A DNA stretch of 64,000 nt from Lithospermum erythrorhizon. Taxonomy: Eukaryota > Streptophyta > Magnoliopsida > Boraginales > Boraginaceae. Position 1 is the first letter of the stretch; the number at the start of each line of letters is the position of its first letter. Below the pieces are notes generated by a model. It made no database searches, had not been told where the DNA came from, and saw only the letters and a list, made by a program, of their open reading frames with translations. This document shows, piece by piece, positions 22,171-34,901 of the stretch. Made by a program: the position numbers and the translations under genes. The DNA lies in the NCBI GenBank assembly GCA_019722365.1, contig JADFUC010000604.1, positions 186,001 through 250,000 of the forward strand. Reading direction: 5' to 3'.

Positions 22171-22703
22171 TTGGCCCACTTTAGTTTTTTAATATTTCTT
22201 AGATCCTTAAAATTAAGTTCGATTTTACATGGTCAAAGATTAACAAACTTTATAAAGCATTTAACGACATCAAAATTACTCACGTTGGTAAAATCTCATT
22301 CGACACCCTAATTCCACTTGGGATTGCTTTTCGATCACTAAAGTTTTTCATGAAAGAATGGCTATCATACAATTTTGATGCTTAAATCAATTTTTTCTAA
22401 CATTTTCACATTTTTCAAGCTCATTTTTTATCTTTTCATCATTTATATGTATAAATCAATACCTCTTTCCCTACATGCCTCCCAAACCTTCAGCCCTACC
22501 CCAAACCTTCAGCCCCTGCATCCACTCCTACCTCTCTGATTTTCTTAAAGAAGAATATTCAATTTAAGGTAAATTGGAATATGACAGGGTTGTGGAATCA
22601 TATTTTTACTATTAAAATTGCCTCATTGTTCATTTTGATATAAGTTCATCATTATTGATTTATAAATTATTGAAGTATATCAACATGATTTTTGTCATTG
22701 CAG
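22171..22703. other. No recognisable gene
   Basis: AT-rich sequence between the AGP upstream region and the CSLC relic. A CCCAAACCTTCAGCCC word is repeated near 22485-22520. Nothing else was seen. Confidence 0.45.
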
Positions 22704-23228
22704 GACAACGAGGACTTGGGATTAGTTCAGGCAAGGTGGTCATTTTCAAGTAGAGCAGCAGGTTAATGGGATTTTCCTAAATTTCTTTGTGTGAAAAAGC
22801 TTGATAAGGTGAGAATCACCATTAAAGCTCTGGGGTTTTAGCTTGATATTGATCAAGGAAGAAGAAATTGTTTTGGCGGGAAAATTGAGAGAATTGAATT
22901 AGAGAAAAAATTGATGTAAAATTCTGTTATTGTTATTGTGTACACCTCAGCGTATATATACACATCGCTTACTCTAAGTCAACCACATGTAACAAACTTT
23001 GTTGACTCATCAACTATACTCTATGATCAAGTATAATTAGCCCTGCACAAACTAAAAGCTGATCACTATGATCAATAGTATAATCTTCACACTTTGGTTT
23101 CAATGGGTCCGCTAAATGCATTGGAAGGATCTGGTAGTTGGTTGGAGAGGACAACTGTTGAAGATATGAATCTTGTTGTTCGAGCTCATCTCCACGGTTG
23201 GAAGTTCATTTACCTCAATGATGTCGAG
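22704..23228 (+). pseudogene. CSLC-type cellulose synthase-like pseudogene (exon remnant)
   Basis: After an acceptor CAG at 22701-22703 the sequence reads DNEDLGLVQARWSF, then VEQQVNGIFLNFF, then GFNGSA, and finally [17 protein letters not shown] with [17 protein letters not shown], ending at a GT donor. This is the CSLC family pattern. CSLC enzymes are Golgi GT2 glucan synthases that make the xyloglucan backbone. About 15 residues between QARWSF and VEQQ are missing with a frameshift, and about six residues after GFNGSA (usually GVWRIK) are missing with another. The exon is also split by a 302-bp element at 22790-23091. The N-terminal D motif, the QxxRW region and the membrane spans are absent. 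It is a dead fragment. Confidence 0.8.
22790..23091. mobile_element. 302-bp TG...CA insertion (probable solo LTR) in the CSLC relic
   Basis: The insertion starts TGTGAAAAAGC, ends AATCTTCACA, and is flanked by CTTTG at 22785-22789 and 23092-23096. Removing it and one duplication copy rejoins the codons for NFF and GFNG of the CSLC exon, which independently proves the borders. TG...CA ends, a 5-bp duplication, no coding capacity and an internal TATATATAC word suit a small solo LTR or TRIM LTR. Confidence 0.8.
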
Positions 23229-26200
23229 GTATAATCAAAGAATGGTTAGATTCAAAATCGAAAAATAACGCCCTCAAAAAAAATGGATATGGATTGTTGG
23301 GTGGGGCCAAGTGCGTATGATGGCTTTGAAAGATAATGCGGCGCCAGATTGATGACACATACAACGATGAAGAAAGACGTCTCCCTCTAAAAAATGTGGA
23401 AAGATTTAATAATTAATTTCACCAAGCTTACATAACGACCAACTTCGTCTCTCTACAAAGAACTTCGCAGAATCGAAAACAAAATTCTAAGTATAACTGT
23501 GACGATCGAATTTGGTGATTTTTAAGAACGCGAAATAGCTTTTTTGTTGCCATTCGCCTAACTTTATAATGTCGATCGACATTCAAAACATCGATTGAAT
23601 TAAAATTATCAATTTAACAGTAAAGATGTTAAAAATACTACATATCGATATTATTTTTTCCATTCAAATACGTAACATATTAAAAGACTTCTGCATTTGA
23701 ATTCAAATTGAAAAAACTCAACTATTAATATTTAAATTGAAGGAATATGTCAATTAAGATACGCAATTTCTCAATATGTCAAGTTGTCCTCTTAAATTAT
23801 TTTTTCGATCACCGTATTCGTAACTCTTGCCGTCCACTTTTAACTTTTAATTTGATAGAAATCAACTTTAACAAATAAACGAAGCAATATAGGAGTTTCA
23901 CAAATATGTACATCTCTTTAATGTAGAATAATTTACATTTTCCTAACTTTTATAGAATGACGAATTTCAGAAAACCAAAATAAAAACAATGCATATATCG
24001 TACTCCGTAGAACAATACATATACTCCTGTATTTTTCAAAAACACATAGGTCATACCAAATTTTCTTTTCATTTCCCTAACTACTAATATAATAACAAGT
24101 CATCAAAGTTCATTAGAAGTGTCATATAAAATATGAAATATTTATGACATGTGCATGTGAAATTGAGATAATTAAATCATATATTATCAAATGACTTAAT
24201 GACACATGATTCATGCATTATCAGATGACACATAAAATCATATGAATATAGGCTAATTTGCATTTTGTCCTTTTTTACAAAAGCTTTTTACATCCCTAAA
24301 TTATCAATTTATTTTAGAACGATTCCCTTTGATTCCTATACTATCTGTTATATTAAAATGATTATTTTTGGCTCTAATACTAAACTAAATATAGAGGGCA
24401 TTTTACATTTAAAATATAACTCCATAATTTTCTTAATATACCCACCCTATCCCTCTTCCTCTAAACTTTAACCAATCCTACACATTTCATTTTACACACC
24501 ACCCCCACCCTTTCCCCAAAATAAAAAACACCTCCTACCACCCGCCCACCACATGTAACCCACCATCCCACTCATACCACCCCTACTACCGAATCCTACC
24601 ACCGCACCCGCGTATCAACCTTAGTACGAAAGAAAAAATTAACCCTAATAAAGAACAACAAAATCTCTCTATAAAGCATTATAAAGAACACATATGCTGA
24701 AATTTCCAACAACCGAAATATCATATTTTAAAAGATTTAATCAAGAATTAATCACTCAAATAACCACACAAAAAGAACGTAATTTCTGATACAATAAAAA
24801 TTTAACCCCCTAAAATCCCTTTTTTTTTTTTTTCCAAAGTCATAAACTACATTAAAACCCCCATTTTTTTTTGCCAAAGCCGAAAAAAATTATGGCACAA
24901 GCGCGGCCGAGTAAAAAGCGGAGGCCATCAAGACGGATCCTGAAATGTTATATGGCTACATGAACGTGACGTATACATTTGATTTCGAACACATTCAGAC
25001 GATGACGAGTATTTTTTGTTCAAAGAAAGTGGTGGTTATAAGATTAAGCTATTATTGAAGCCACATGCTATTGTGATTCTCCGTATTCACAGACGGAATG
25101 ACGAAGCTTGGTTAGCTAATCATGACGCGGCGTAGGATCGTGGCACTTACGCGTCAAAGCAATAAATGCTTACCAAAGTTTGCAGGGAAGTGCTGCAGGG
25201 TATATGTATGTTGCTAGTAAAAGAAGAAATTATGTTTCATTTTAATTAAAATGCCCTCCCTATACTTTTGGCCAAGATTTTTAATAAAATAATCATTTTA
25301 TACGTAAACCGATAAGATAAGTATCTTTTAACTAATTCTCGAAACGAACTCGACAGCTCGCGACCACATGTAAACTTAGCATGCGATAAAAGAGATGAAA
25401 GAAAAGCAAATTAGCCATGAACATATATATCAAGGTGATTATTCATAATCGCCTAGTAAATGGAATATTTATATTTGGAAATGTAAATCATATTTCTAAA
25501 AACAATCCTAAGTATGCTCAATGAAAATAAGAACTTATTCAAAAATTTATTTTCACCAAAAAAAAAATTATGTACAACTGGCTTATAATTTTTTGTCCAA
25601 AATAAGTACTTATCTTTGCAATTATAGACTCCTAAATATTTGTGATTAGGCCCCAAAAGGCATGTGATTTAGTTGGCAACGGCTTTATTGCCTTCGGCGT
25701 GTTGGGCATACAGCTGGAGAATACTATGACACGCAATATGGTGGTGATTGTATGTAATTAGCTTTAGCTGATCCTCAAAAGGATGTCCTAAAGATCCCAC
25801 GTTGATGTACTTAAACCATCTTCAATATGAGAACATCGAAGTTCTTAAATACAGTATGATTGTCATTTGGGATGTCTCCGAAATTGATTTCTATCAGAAG
25901 TGCTACGAATTTTTTTTAAAATCAAGAAAAAAAAAAACCATCTTAAATACAATATTTAATACCTTTTCTCTTGTCACATTAAATTATTTTATTTCTTTAA
26001 TTTAACACCCAATATATACCAACGCTACACCAGTTAAACATTCATAAAGTTTTTCACATTCTCTTTCATCTACATAACTTCATCTCGAATTTTTTCCGTG
26101 ATTCAAACGATACAAACTCGCCTATTTATGCATCTTAAAAAAATAAAAAAATATTGATAAAAATAAAATTAATTTCGAATAATTATTTGGTCATAAAAGT

Positions 26201-26970
26201 CATTTTAGAAAACATGAGTATTACTTTTCATTGTGAGTCCCAATTAACATAAAATTGTCTATAGACAAAATTTAACATGAAATAAAAATGAAAAGGAATT
26301 TAGCATGCTTTTGACTACCTGCTGCATCAATTAATATCACATTTGCCTTGTTGCACTTGGTCTAAGATATACGAATGAGATAAATTGAGAAATGTGTGGT
26401 CTTTAAGTCTTACAATTCTTAATTAACTAATTCAATATAAGAATTGTCCTACAAAAAATGACCCATATCAGACAAAAAAAGACAGAGTTACTACTATAAC
26501 ATGTCAGCTTTTTATCTATGTTTACGCCCGACTACTTGGGTCATTGTTACTATGCTAAAACATTTTAGGTGTTAACTTTTTTTTTCTATAATTTTTAAAA
26601 TTTTTTAATACATTTATTACAACATATTCTAATATCATATCGCTTAAATTTGTATATTTACATAAGATAAACGTATTTCTAGCATTTAATACAACGCATC
26701 TAATTTATATTTACAAATTTTACGCTGACCTGCTAACGCTGGCCAAGCCCTCATCGTAATGAGTGGGTAACATAAATATGATTTAGTCTTAAAGAAATTA
26801 TTTTAGTCTTGAAACACTTATATTGATATTGAGAACGAAGTAAGTATTGATGCACAATCAATACATATGAATCGTAATTATCGATAAAACTGTCTATTTT
26901 TTTCGTTTTTTTACTGTCGCTTACTAAAGAAATTTGTTTGAAAAATAATCGGTTGCTTAAAGATAATAAA
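23229..26970. other. Gene-free AT-rich intergenic DNA
   Basis: No coding region could be supported. A C-rich pyrimidine stretch lies at 24480-24620 (many CCACC words). A stretch of higher GC at 24890-25230 has short open frames that match nothing known. Several T- or A-runs and MITE-like ends occur, but none could be paired. Confidence 0.5.
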
Positions 26971-27395
26971 TACTACCTCCTTTTTTATGTTTGTCGATCC
27001 AAATTTTTTGTTGCAAAATAATTATCGTTTTAGCATAATAAATTGCACTTTTACATTTTCAATGTACCTTTTGACTATTTTTTTCTCTTTAATTTATCAA
27101 CCAACCAATGATATGGGCTGGGCTGATTGTCATTCTACATTTTCAATGCACTTTAATTACTTTTTCCCCTTTTTAATTTACGCAAACGCCTAAAAACAAC
27201 AAAAAAAAACTAAGGAGTATTAATTTTACATTTTCAATATACTTTTATCTATTTTTTCTTTAACACAACCAACCAAATGACATTTGCTTCAATTTATCAT
27301 TATTTTACATTTTCAATGCATTTTCTAACTAATTTTTTCTTTCTTTAATTTATATACAAATGATTAAGACGATAATTAAAAAAACGGAGAAAGTA
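26971..27395. mobile_element. MITE-like element with internal repeats
   Basis: The left end TACTACCTCCTTTTTTATG is approximately inverted at the right (AAAAAACGGAGAAAGTA). Inside, a unit containing TTACATTTTCAATG..CTTT, TCTTTAATTT and AACCAACCAA-like words recurs three to four times (near 27050, 27140, 27225 and 27303). No coding capacity. Confidence 0.45.
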
Positions 27396-27599
27396 TATAA
27401 TTTCATTAGTCTAATGCGGAGTGCTATTTAATTCATTTTGGCTATCTTTAAATGTGATACTCAAACTAAAGTAGCAATAATAAATACAGAAGTTTGTCCC
27501 AACTAAAGTCATTCCCATGTTATCATACTCAGCCTACACGCGAGAACGCGGATGGGGCCTTTAATTCCATGCGGATTCGAGCTTCCCTTTAAAACCACT

Positions 27600-28245
27600 T
27601 CAATACGAATGCTGCTACTATAAGGATCGAACTCACATCGCATAAAGAGTGCTTGCAGATCGACATTCAAGACTGCCTTTACCGGCTGAAATTTACGCCT
27701 TTAATAAACTTTATACGGGGATTCATTCCACTAGCATGACTTATATCCCTAAATCCCTGCTGATTTTTGTGTTTATACACAGCCTCCACTGTAGCCGATA
27801 AGCACAATACGCCACTTAAAGCGTATTTACGCATTAACCGCTTTTATTGCATTTCACCAACTTGCTAACAGACCAAAGCTCTCATTATCAGCTTCACAAG
27901 ACTCGATCCTCGGCATCTCTATTACACAGATGTCACCGGCTAAACCACTCACGACAAATGCCTCTTGAACAAAAACTAAAGATAAGGTGAAACTTTTATA
28001 TAATGATCATCCCCCACTGCTAAAGATTACCCCATACCCCCGTAAATTCGAATGATGCAGTGAGATACTCACTGTAGCCGAGCAAGAATGACATGTCACT
28101 GTGTATGACTCAGACAACCTGCTTTATTGGGCCTCTACCAACTTGCTATCAGAGACCAAAGCTCATTATTGAAATTTTAGCAAAGACTCGATCTCAAGAC
28201 CTTTATCAACACATATCACTGGCTATTGAGTCAACATATACAATT
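27600..28245 (-). repeat. Cluster of diverged tRNA-like (SINE-related) sequences
   Basis: On the minus strand two similar segments (about 27957 to 27840 and 28245 to 28120) share box A-like TTTAGCCGGTGACAT or CAATAGCCAGTGATAT. Both have a box B-like GGATCGAGTC or AGATCGAGTC about 30 bp later, and a common body (GAGCTTTGGTCT, AGCAAGTTGGT). A third box B-like GAGTTCGATCC lies near 27625. The pattern suggests old SINE copies. No A tail or target duplication was found. Confidence 0.4.
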
Positions 28246-28842
28246 CATGTTTTTTACACTTTACATAAAATGGATACAAATCAAAATATAAGAAATAAAA
28301 TCAAATACATATAATTGATTAAATAAAATTTACAAAAGACATTTATTGGCAATACAATTGAAGTTGGATGCAAAAGGTTGTAGCATTTGGCGAAAGGCGA
28401 TTGACGAAATTTTTGTTACCAAACCCTCCTTTATATTACACTTCACAGAATTTAGTAATATCTTGAAGTACCTATACTTTATTTCAATTAACTGCAAAAT
28501 TAGAAACAGTATTCATGATTCTCTATCTTCGTAATTTTATATTATGTTAAAGAATATGAAGGCCTGGAGGGTAATTCTACGAGTTGGACTAAATCCACAC
28601 CGAAACAATGTTAAAAGAGGATTAAATGACTATTTTACCTTTCAATGAAACTTCCTCAAAAACTACACTAATAAATAGGGAGGGGCAAAGTAGTCATTTC
28701 ATCCCTTTGTCTCCTAGATTCCTATGTCCTTACAAAAGCTGAGGGTGTCGCGCCATATGTAAAATAAAGTTGTGGTCCCATGTCTGAATAAATTAGGCGA
28801 CATGATTAATGAAGTACAATTATCAACAATAATATTGAAAGA

Positions 28843-31800
28843 ATGAAGAACAGAAGCAGTAGAATAATGATGGGAGCAGGATGGGCTACTGTTGGTCTAC
28901 CTGGAGTTTTTTCATTGTGCCTCTTCTTCTTCCTCACTGGATTCTTTGGCTCCACTCTTTTCTCTCAACAGGTAATAACACATACACTTATACTCCCTCC
29001 CTATCAATATAATTAATTGTTTTTCTAACAGTACCATGTCCAAATATTTGATTGTTTCCACTTTCCAACAAAATTCATACTCCTCCATTTCAAATTAATT
29101 AACGTTTAGACATGCCTCAAAGCGTTGATAAAATTACTTTTTATTCATTAATTTGAAAATATAAAACGTATATCATTAAATTTGTTTTTAAAATATTTTT
29201 ATAAACGTAAAAAGTAATTAATAATTAAAATTATATTTCGAAAAAATGAAAAAATCAATTAATTTAAAATGCTATAAAGTTTCATTTATTATCTTAAACT
29301 GTAATAAGTTTAATACTCACTCAATCCCACAAACATTCTCCACACTTTTTGTTATATTATCTTAAAGCGTAATAAGTTTAATACTCACCCAATCCCACAA
29401 AGATTCTATACTCTTTTTGTTATACCTCTTGAATATTTGTATTATATAATATTTGATGAAAACTATATTAATGAAAAATACATTTCAAATTCTATATAAT
29501 TTTTATAAAATATTATACAATACAAAATATTTAAGGTCAAAGTTTGAAAGTTATAATTATTACTTTGTGGATGGAGGGAGTAATATATTAGATGTAAATT
29601 GTTTATATATTTTGATATTATGGAAGTGAAATTCAGGATGAATTGAGTTTGAGACCGAGGTTGTTAGAGAAGGCGGAGGAGGAGAACAAGGTGTTTGATC
29701 CATTGCCGCATGGTGTTACTGGAGAGGCTTCTCTCTCTTCAATTCCTTTTCAGGTGCTTGCAAAATTCATAATTACCTCATTCTTACTTGAATAACAAAA
29801 TTTTCAGATCAATTAATTAACATGGCAAACTTATGATCCGTTTTGATTGGGGTGAACGTAGGTGAATGTATTTCGAATTTAAAGTTTACCTCGTTTAGAG
29901 TTTTATGTTTTGTTTTTGACTAGGTTGATCGCCGTTAAATGATTGTTCAGCTCGATAAAACAGTCCAAACGACATTTTAAAACATTCAGCTAGTTGACCT
30001 CAACTACCATCACTTGTGTTAATTTTGATGTTTTATTCTAATCTAAGTTCACCCTAATCTAAACAGACCATTAGTGTAAATAAATAATGAGTCCCTTGGT
30101 TAAAGTTAACTAACACTATTAGTGAAAATATATGTTCAAACAAATAGAGTAGATGTGACGAATTTGGACTATTTCTGTTGACAAGCGAGAGTTGTGAATC
30201 TATACATAGAAAGAAAATTCGGTGTTCTATTTCCAGTTGTTAATTTTATGCATCTGAAGGTTGTTAATTTTCAGTCGGAGTATAGAATCTCCAGATTTGA
30301 GTGAAGAGTTTGGAATGAAATGTTTAGTCTTTTTGCTCGTACCACTAATCCTCATTTTCCCGCCAATCATTCTTTTGATGCAGATACTTAGTTGGCACCC
30401 TCGTGCACTCTACTTCCCCAAGTTTGCAACTGCAGAACAATGCGGAAGTATAATTATTCAGGCGAGGAAACATCTAGCACCGTCAGCCTTAGCTCTACGC
30501 AAGGGAGAAACAGCAGAGAGTACAAAAGGCACTAGGACAAGGTAGCAATAGCAACAAATTATTAGGGAAAAAGTCGATGCCTGGATAGTGGATACAGTAC
30601 TAAATATCTGTATCGCCAACTTATATGCATGAGCGTTCGATTTGCTGGAATTGTATGGTACTATGGTTGTACCATTCTGAGACGATACTCACTTAATAAC
30701 ACTTTTCTCCTTCAGTTCTGGCATGTTTATTAGTGCATCTGAAGACAAAACAGGGGTTCTGGATTCCATTGAGGAAAAAATAGCAAAGGCCACAATGTTA
30801 CCTAGGAGACATGGCGAGGTAATGATTTTTAAATACTTCATATATTGTTTTACTTTTTGTTGACCTACCACACTTTTGAAAAAGCCACAGATCGTATGAT
30901 TTTACTTGTGGATGCTGTTTGACATTTAATTGGGCCTAGCAAGAGTGTCCTCAATGTAGTTTTAGTGACTGAGGTAAAAAATCCATTTCTTTCAGGCTTT
31001 TAATGTACTGCGGTATGAGATAGGTCAAAGATATCATTCTCATTATGATGCATTTAGTCCGTCCGAATATGGACCACAGAAGAGCCAAAGGGTATGTTCG
31101 AGAGCCTCTTAAATAGTTGTTATAGTTCATATGTATATGTGTTTGGGTGTACCCCAACAGCATTGCCTAGACTTGAAAATATACTCACCTAAACTTCTTG
31201 TATACAATTTAAATACATAGTTTTTCCACACTATGTTGAGATGAGCCATTTGATTCATGTGTTCATAATCCTAATTTGATGTAACGAGCACCATGTTAAT
31301 CTGGCTATGTCTACACTACATTCCATAGGCTTCTTACAGAATAATTCCATATCCTCATTTCTTTTGTTTGAAGTCTAGTGATAATCCAAAGCAATTTTCA
31401 TATCTCCAGAGCAAAAGTTTACATAATTCTAATTGTATCCTACAATTAAGAGTACTTTTATCAGATATGAACAAGTTTTCATTTTCCCGCTAGCCTCCTG
31501 CATTGAATGTTTCAATTTTATACCATTTCTCTTATGTGCAATCCTTTATCATCTTTGTTCTTGTTCGTCCAAGTTAGACACCTGGCCGGGGTTTCTTTTC
31601 TTCTTGTTTCTTTCGTCAATATGCTCAATTTGCCAATTGGTAGATTTCTCTTCTTCAAGGTTTTCCATATTTCCTCTCAGTCGATTATACTTTAAATAAT
31701 ATATTTGTTTTATCAGGAAAAACTCTGTAAAAACTAGAGTTTCAATTATATGTAAGATCTTTCCATAAAAGAAGAAATTAATATTTGTAGGGAAATTTTA

Positions 31801-34800
31801 ACTCTCATTAGAGAAGAAAATTTAGATCTAGTACATAACTAGCATGAAACTCTGCCTTTTTATAACTGTTCTTGGATGCATTTGCACTCAAAAACAAAAT
31901 GTTTCTGGTTTTTACAGAATTTAAAACTTTAAACCCATGCCTTCTTTATATTTCAATTCAGAGTATAGCAGATGACAAAGATATTTTATGCGAAATCAGA
32001 TTAATCTAGAAAGGGTAAAAGATAGTGTTCGTCATACATGTTTGTAACATTCATCATTTCAACTTATGATTCAAACGTCATTTTGCATCACTTATGTTTA
32101 ACAAATACGCAATCATTATTATATATGAAAGACATTCACTGCCTTCCTTGGTTTCAAGTAAGTTGCAAGGGAGGGGGAGTGTCATCAAAATCCATCCATG
32201 GCACTTGTGAAGCATGTGGACAAGAAGAACAATCACGCTTATCTCATGTTGTAATTAGGCAGTTGGAGGATTATCATGTTATCTTATGAGAAGCTTTTCT
32301 ATGTCTATTTATGTATCTAGCCATAGAGGTAGTTAGGCAGTTGTGAAGACCTTGATATTTATGAATGAAAATACCTATTTCCTCTAGCCTCTCATGTTCT
32401 ATCTTTTTCCTTCTTCTCCAGTTTTGCTCTGCTTTCCCCTGCCCTGTCTCATCCCTTTTCTCTGCTCTCCTCCCCATTCTCGTAACTAATTCGGTTGAAC
32501 ACCACATGCAGGTAGCTTCTTTTCTTTTGTATTTATCTGACGTTGAAGAAGGTGGTGAAACCATGTTCCCCTTCGAGGTAAAGACTAGATTGATCATGGT
32601 CCCCACCAGTTCCTAGATTTTCTATTTGCATAGTATCCTTCTGCTTGCCAATTTTGTCTCTTAAATGTTTCATGTGCAATGCTACAATATTCAGAATGGA
32701 CAGAACATGGCCGATTATGATTTTCGCAAGTGCATTGGTCTGAAAGTAAAGCCACAAAGGGGTGATGGACTGCTCTTCTATTCACTTTTTACTAATGGTA
32801 CAATTGACCCTGTAAGCATCACTCCAAGAAAATATTGCTCTTTGTTCTCTTCTTTCTTGTTCATGAAATTTCTGAGTAATTGATGGTGAGGAAGATAATG
32901 AAACTTTTGAAGCCTAACTAATTGAGACACCCATAATTTTGGTGGTGATACTTGAATAAAGTGCAACATTAAACCATAGATGTCCATAGTAAAAGAATAC
33001 CATAGATGTCCATAGTAGAAGAATAATATTATTGTTTATCAACTGTAGAAGAAGGCATGCCATCTATAGGTAAGTTATCTTGGTCACAAATTGTTAAAAA
33101 TCTTATAATTGTAACATACACTCGGAGCATGTTTACTTGTTAAGATGCTCTTGGATGACTACTGGCTATTTCCCGCACCCTGGGGCAGGATTAGACAATT
33201 AACAACCAGGCTTATACAACCCTTTCTTTTACTTTTGAGTTTGCTGGTATCCTTGCATCCTTATCATGAAGTGTCACAAACAATTATAAGTCTTGAGGAA
33301 ACGTGATTATTCAAGATTTATACTCCAGCTTGAGATATCTATCCCACTGTTTCACGTTATAACACTTGGTACTTCTTGTCACATTATAAAAAAATATCTT
33401 TCGCCGTTCGAGAATAGATGATTGTCTAAAAATTTATTTTTTACTTGATAATTGATTATTCTGATTTTAATGTAGTTTTTACAATTTCAATGTAGTTGTT
33501 TACAATTCAATGTAGGCTGTAACTACTAGAAAGATTTTATTATTTATAATATCTTGGCATGATAATAAACCCCTTTGGAGAAATCTATCCCAGAATGCAA
33601 AGATTTATTAAACTATTGAAGTCCGACTATCGGTCACATTCTTTCTAATCTGTATTGCTTGAGATGATAGACTTAGACTTGATTTGAATTGGAAGCCTCG
33701 GTTGGCGCCTATTTGGGGGCGTATTTGTGTTTTGATTTGTGTACAAGCCAGTTGTATGATCCCTAAGCGTATTTAGTTGTGCCTCAATTTAGATGTGAGG
33801 AAGCTGTTCGGATAATAGAATGCGGATGATGTGATCTAAACTAGATAGAAGGCTTAGTCTTGAGCTTTGGTCTTTGAGCTTTGGATGTAATTAAAATTAG
33901 GAAAGCGCTAGCGACGTATACCCGTGTAGGTATGCGGATTTGATCTTATTGGTCTATAGATTTGAGTCGTGGGATTTAGAGTTGATTTGCTATGTGTATG
34001 CAGCGAGGGCACTTGCGAACGATGCCGTGCAGTAGTGGAGTCGGGTGCTTTAACTTGAGCATTCACGTCTTCGAAGTGCTTTTCTTTGTCGAGAGGATGC
34101 CCGCTGCGGCTTGCGCCGTGTTTCCCAGGCAGTTAGATGAAATTTATGTAGCGTATATCACTTTATGATTTACTATAGGGGCTTTTAAACTGTTCTTTTG
34201 GAGTATTCGTTTTAAGCAGTTAAATTCTGATGCTTTCATTTAAGCCGAAGCTTCCGGAACTCCATTCGGGCCAAATAGCGATTTTATTGTGTCATAAATT
34301 TAGGGATTTTCGGGCCTTCGATTGACATTTAATACTGGTCTATTTCTCGGAAACCCTCGTTTGAGTTAAAATTTAGGATAGTTAATGATAACAACCCTCA
34401 TTTCGACTTTAATTTAATTTGAGGGGCTTAGTTCCAGGGAACCTTTATCATTTCACACGTGTTCGATTTTTATTAGGGTTCGGGTTGAAACCTAATTGTC
34501 ACGATAGTTAGATTGTGATCAATTTAATCATTGTCGATCGATTTTTCGATTAAAATAAATGTCGAATTTAATTAAATTTATTTATTTAATTTCGACTACC
34601 TAAGTTTTCTAATCGTAATAAAATATTTTTATACAACGATAAATATATGAAACGGATGGAATATATGTGATATAATTAGGAACCTATTGAAGTGTGAGAG
34701 GTAATGATGTGTTAGAAGGTCTGGTGCATCAGAGGTGGCTAGTAGCTACACCATTCATTCTGATCAGCAGTTTTCATTCTATATTTTGCATTGTTCTAAA

Positions 34801-34901
34801 TGGGGCAATTGCAGACATCACTTCACGGGAGCTGTCCGGTGATCAAAGGGGAAAAGTGGGTGGCTACACAATGGATCAGAGATCAAGAACATCTCGATTA
34901 A
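28843..34901 (+). CDS. Prolyl 4-hydroxylase, plant type, eight exons
   Basis: Exons are 28843-28971, 29637-29753, 30384-30541, 30716-30818, 30996-31091, 32512-32577, 32695-32811 and 34815-34901. All are bounded by GT-AG and phase-consistent, giving 290 residues, the usual plant length. Residues 20-40 form a membrane anchor (FSLCLFFFLTGFFG), so it is a type II protein of ER/Golgi. The 2-oxoglutarate/Fe(II) dioxygenase domain includes SWHPRALYFPKFATAEQC, LALRKGETAEST and the iron-binding HYD (His185, Asp187). LSDVEEGGETMFPFE and LKVKPQRGDGLLFY follow, then His266 in LHGSCPV and Lys276, which contacts 2-oxoglutarate. It converts peptidyl proline to 4-hydroxyproline in cell-wall proteins such as AGPs and extensins. 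Intron 7 is 2.0 kb and holds LTR-like DNA; intron 1 holds MITE pieces. A TATA-like AATAAATAG is at 28670-28678. All catalytic residues are present, so it is probably functional. Confidence 0.93.
28990..29582. mobile_element. MITE pieces in intron 1 of the hydroxylase gene
   Basis: Intron 1 contains ACTCCCTCCCTATCAATAT at 28993 and TACTCCTCCATTTC at 29080. TACTCACTCAATCCCACAAA at 29313 recurs at 29382 in a direct repeat of about 70 bp with GTAATAAGTTTAATACTCAC. The inverted end CTTTGTGGATGGAGGGAGTA is at 29563-29582. They look like nested or rearranged Stowaway-type ends; the exact elements cannot be separated by eye. Confidence 0.4.
33690..34610 (-). mobile_element. Diverged Gypsy LTR-like sequence in intron 7 of the hydroxylase gene
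   Basis: Composition changes here to more CG-rich sequence than the other introns. Read on the minus strand it opens near 34610 with TAGGTAGTCGAAATTAAATA and ATTAAATTCGAC words, resembling the starts of the Tat LTRs at 36557 and 49957. It contains AACCCTAATAAAAATCG and ACGTGTG words like theirs. No internal region or target duplication was found. It may be a decayed solo LTR that lengthened the intron. Confidence 0.3.
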
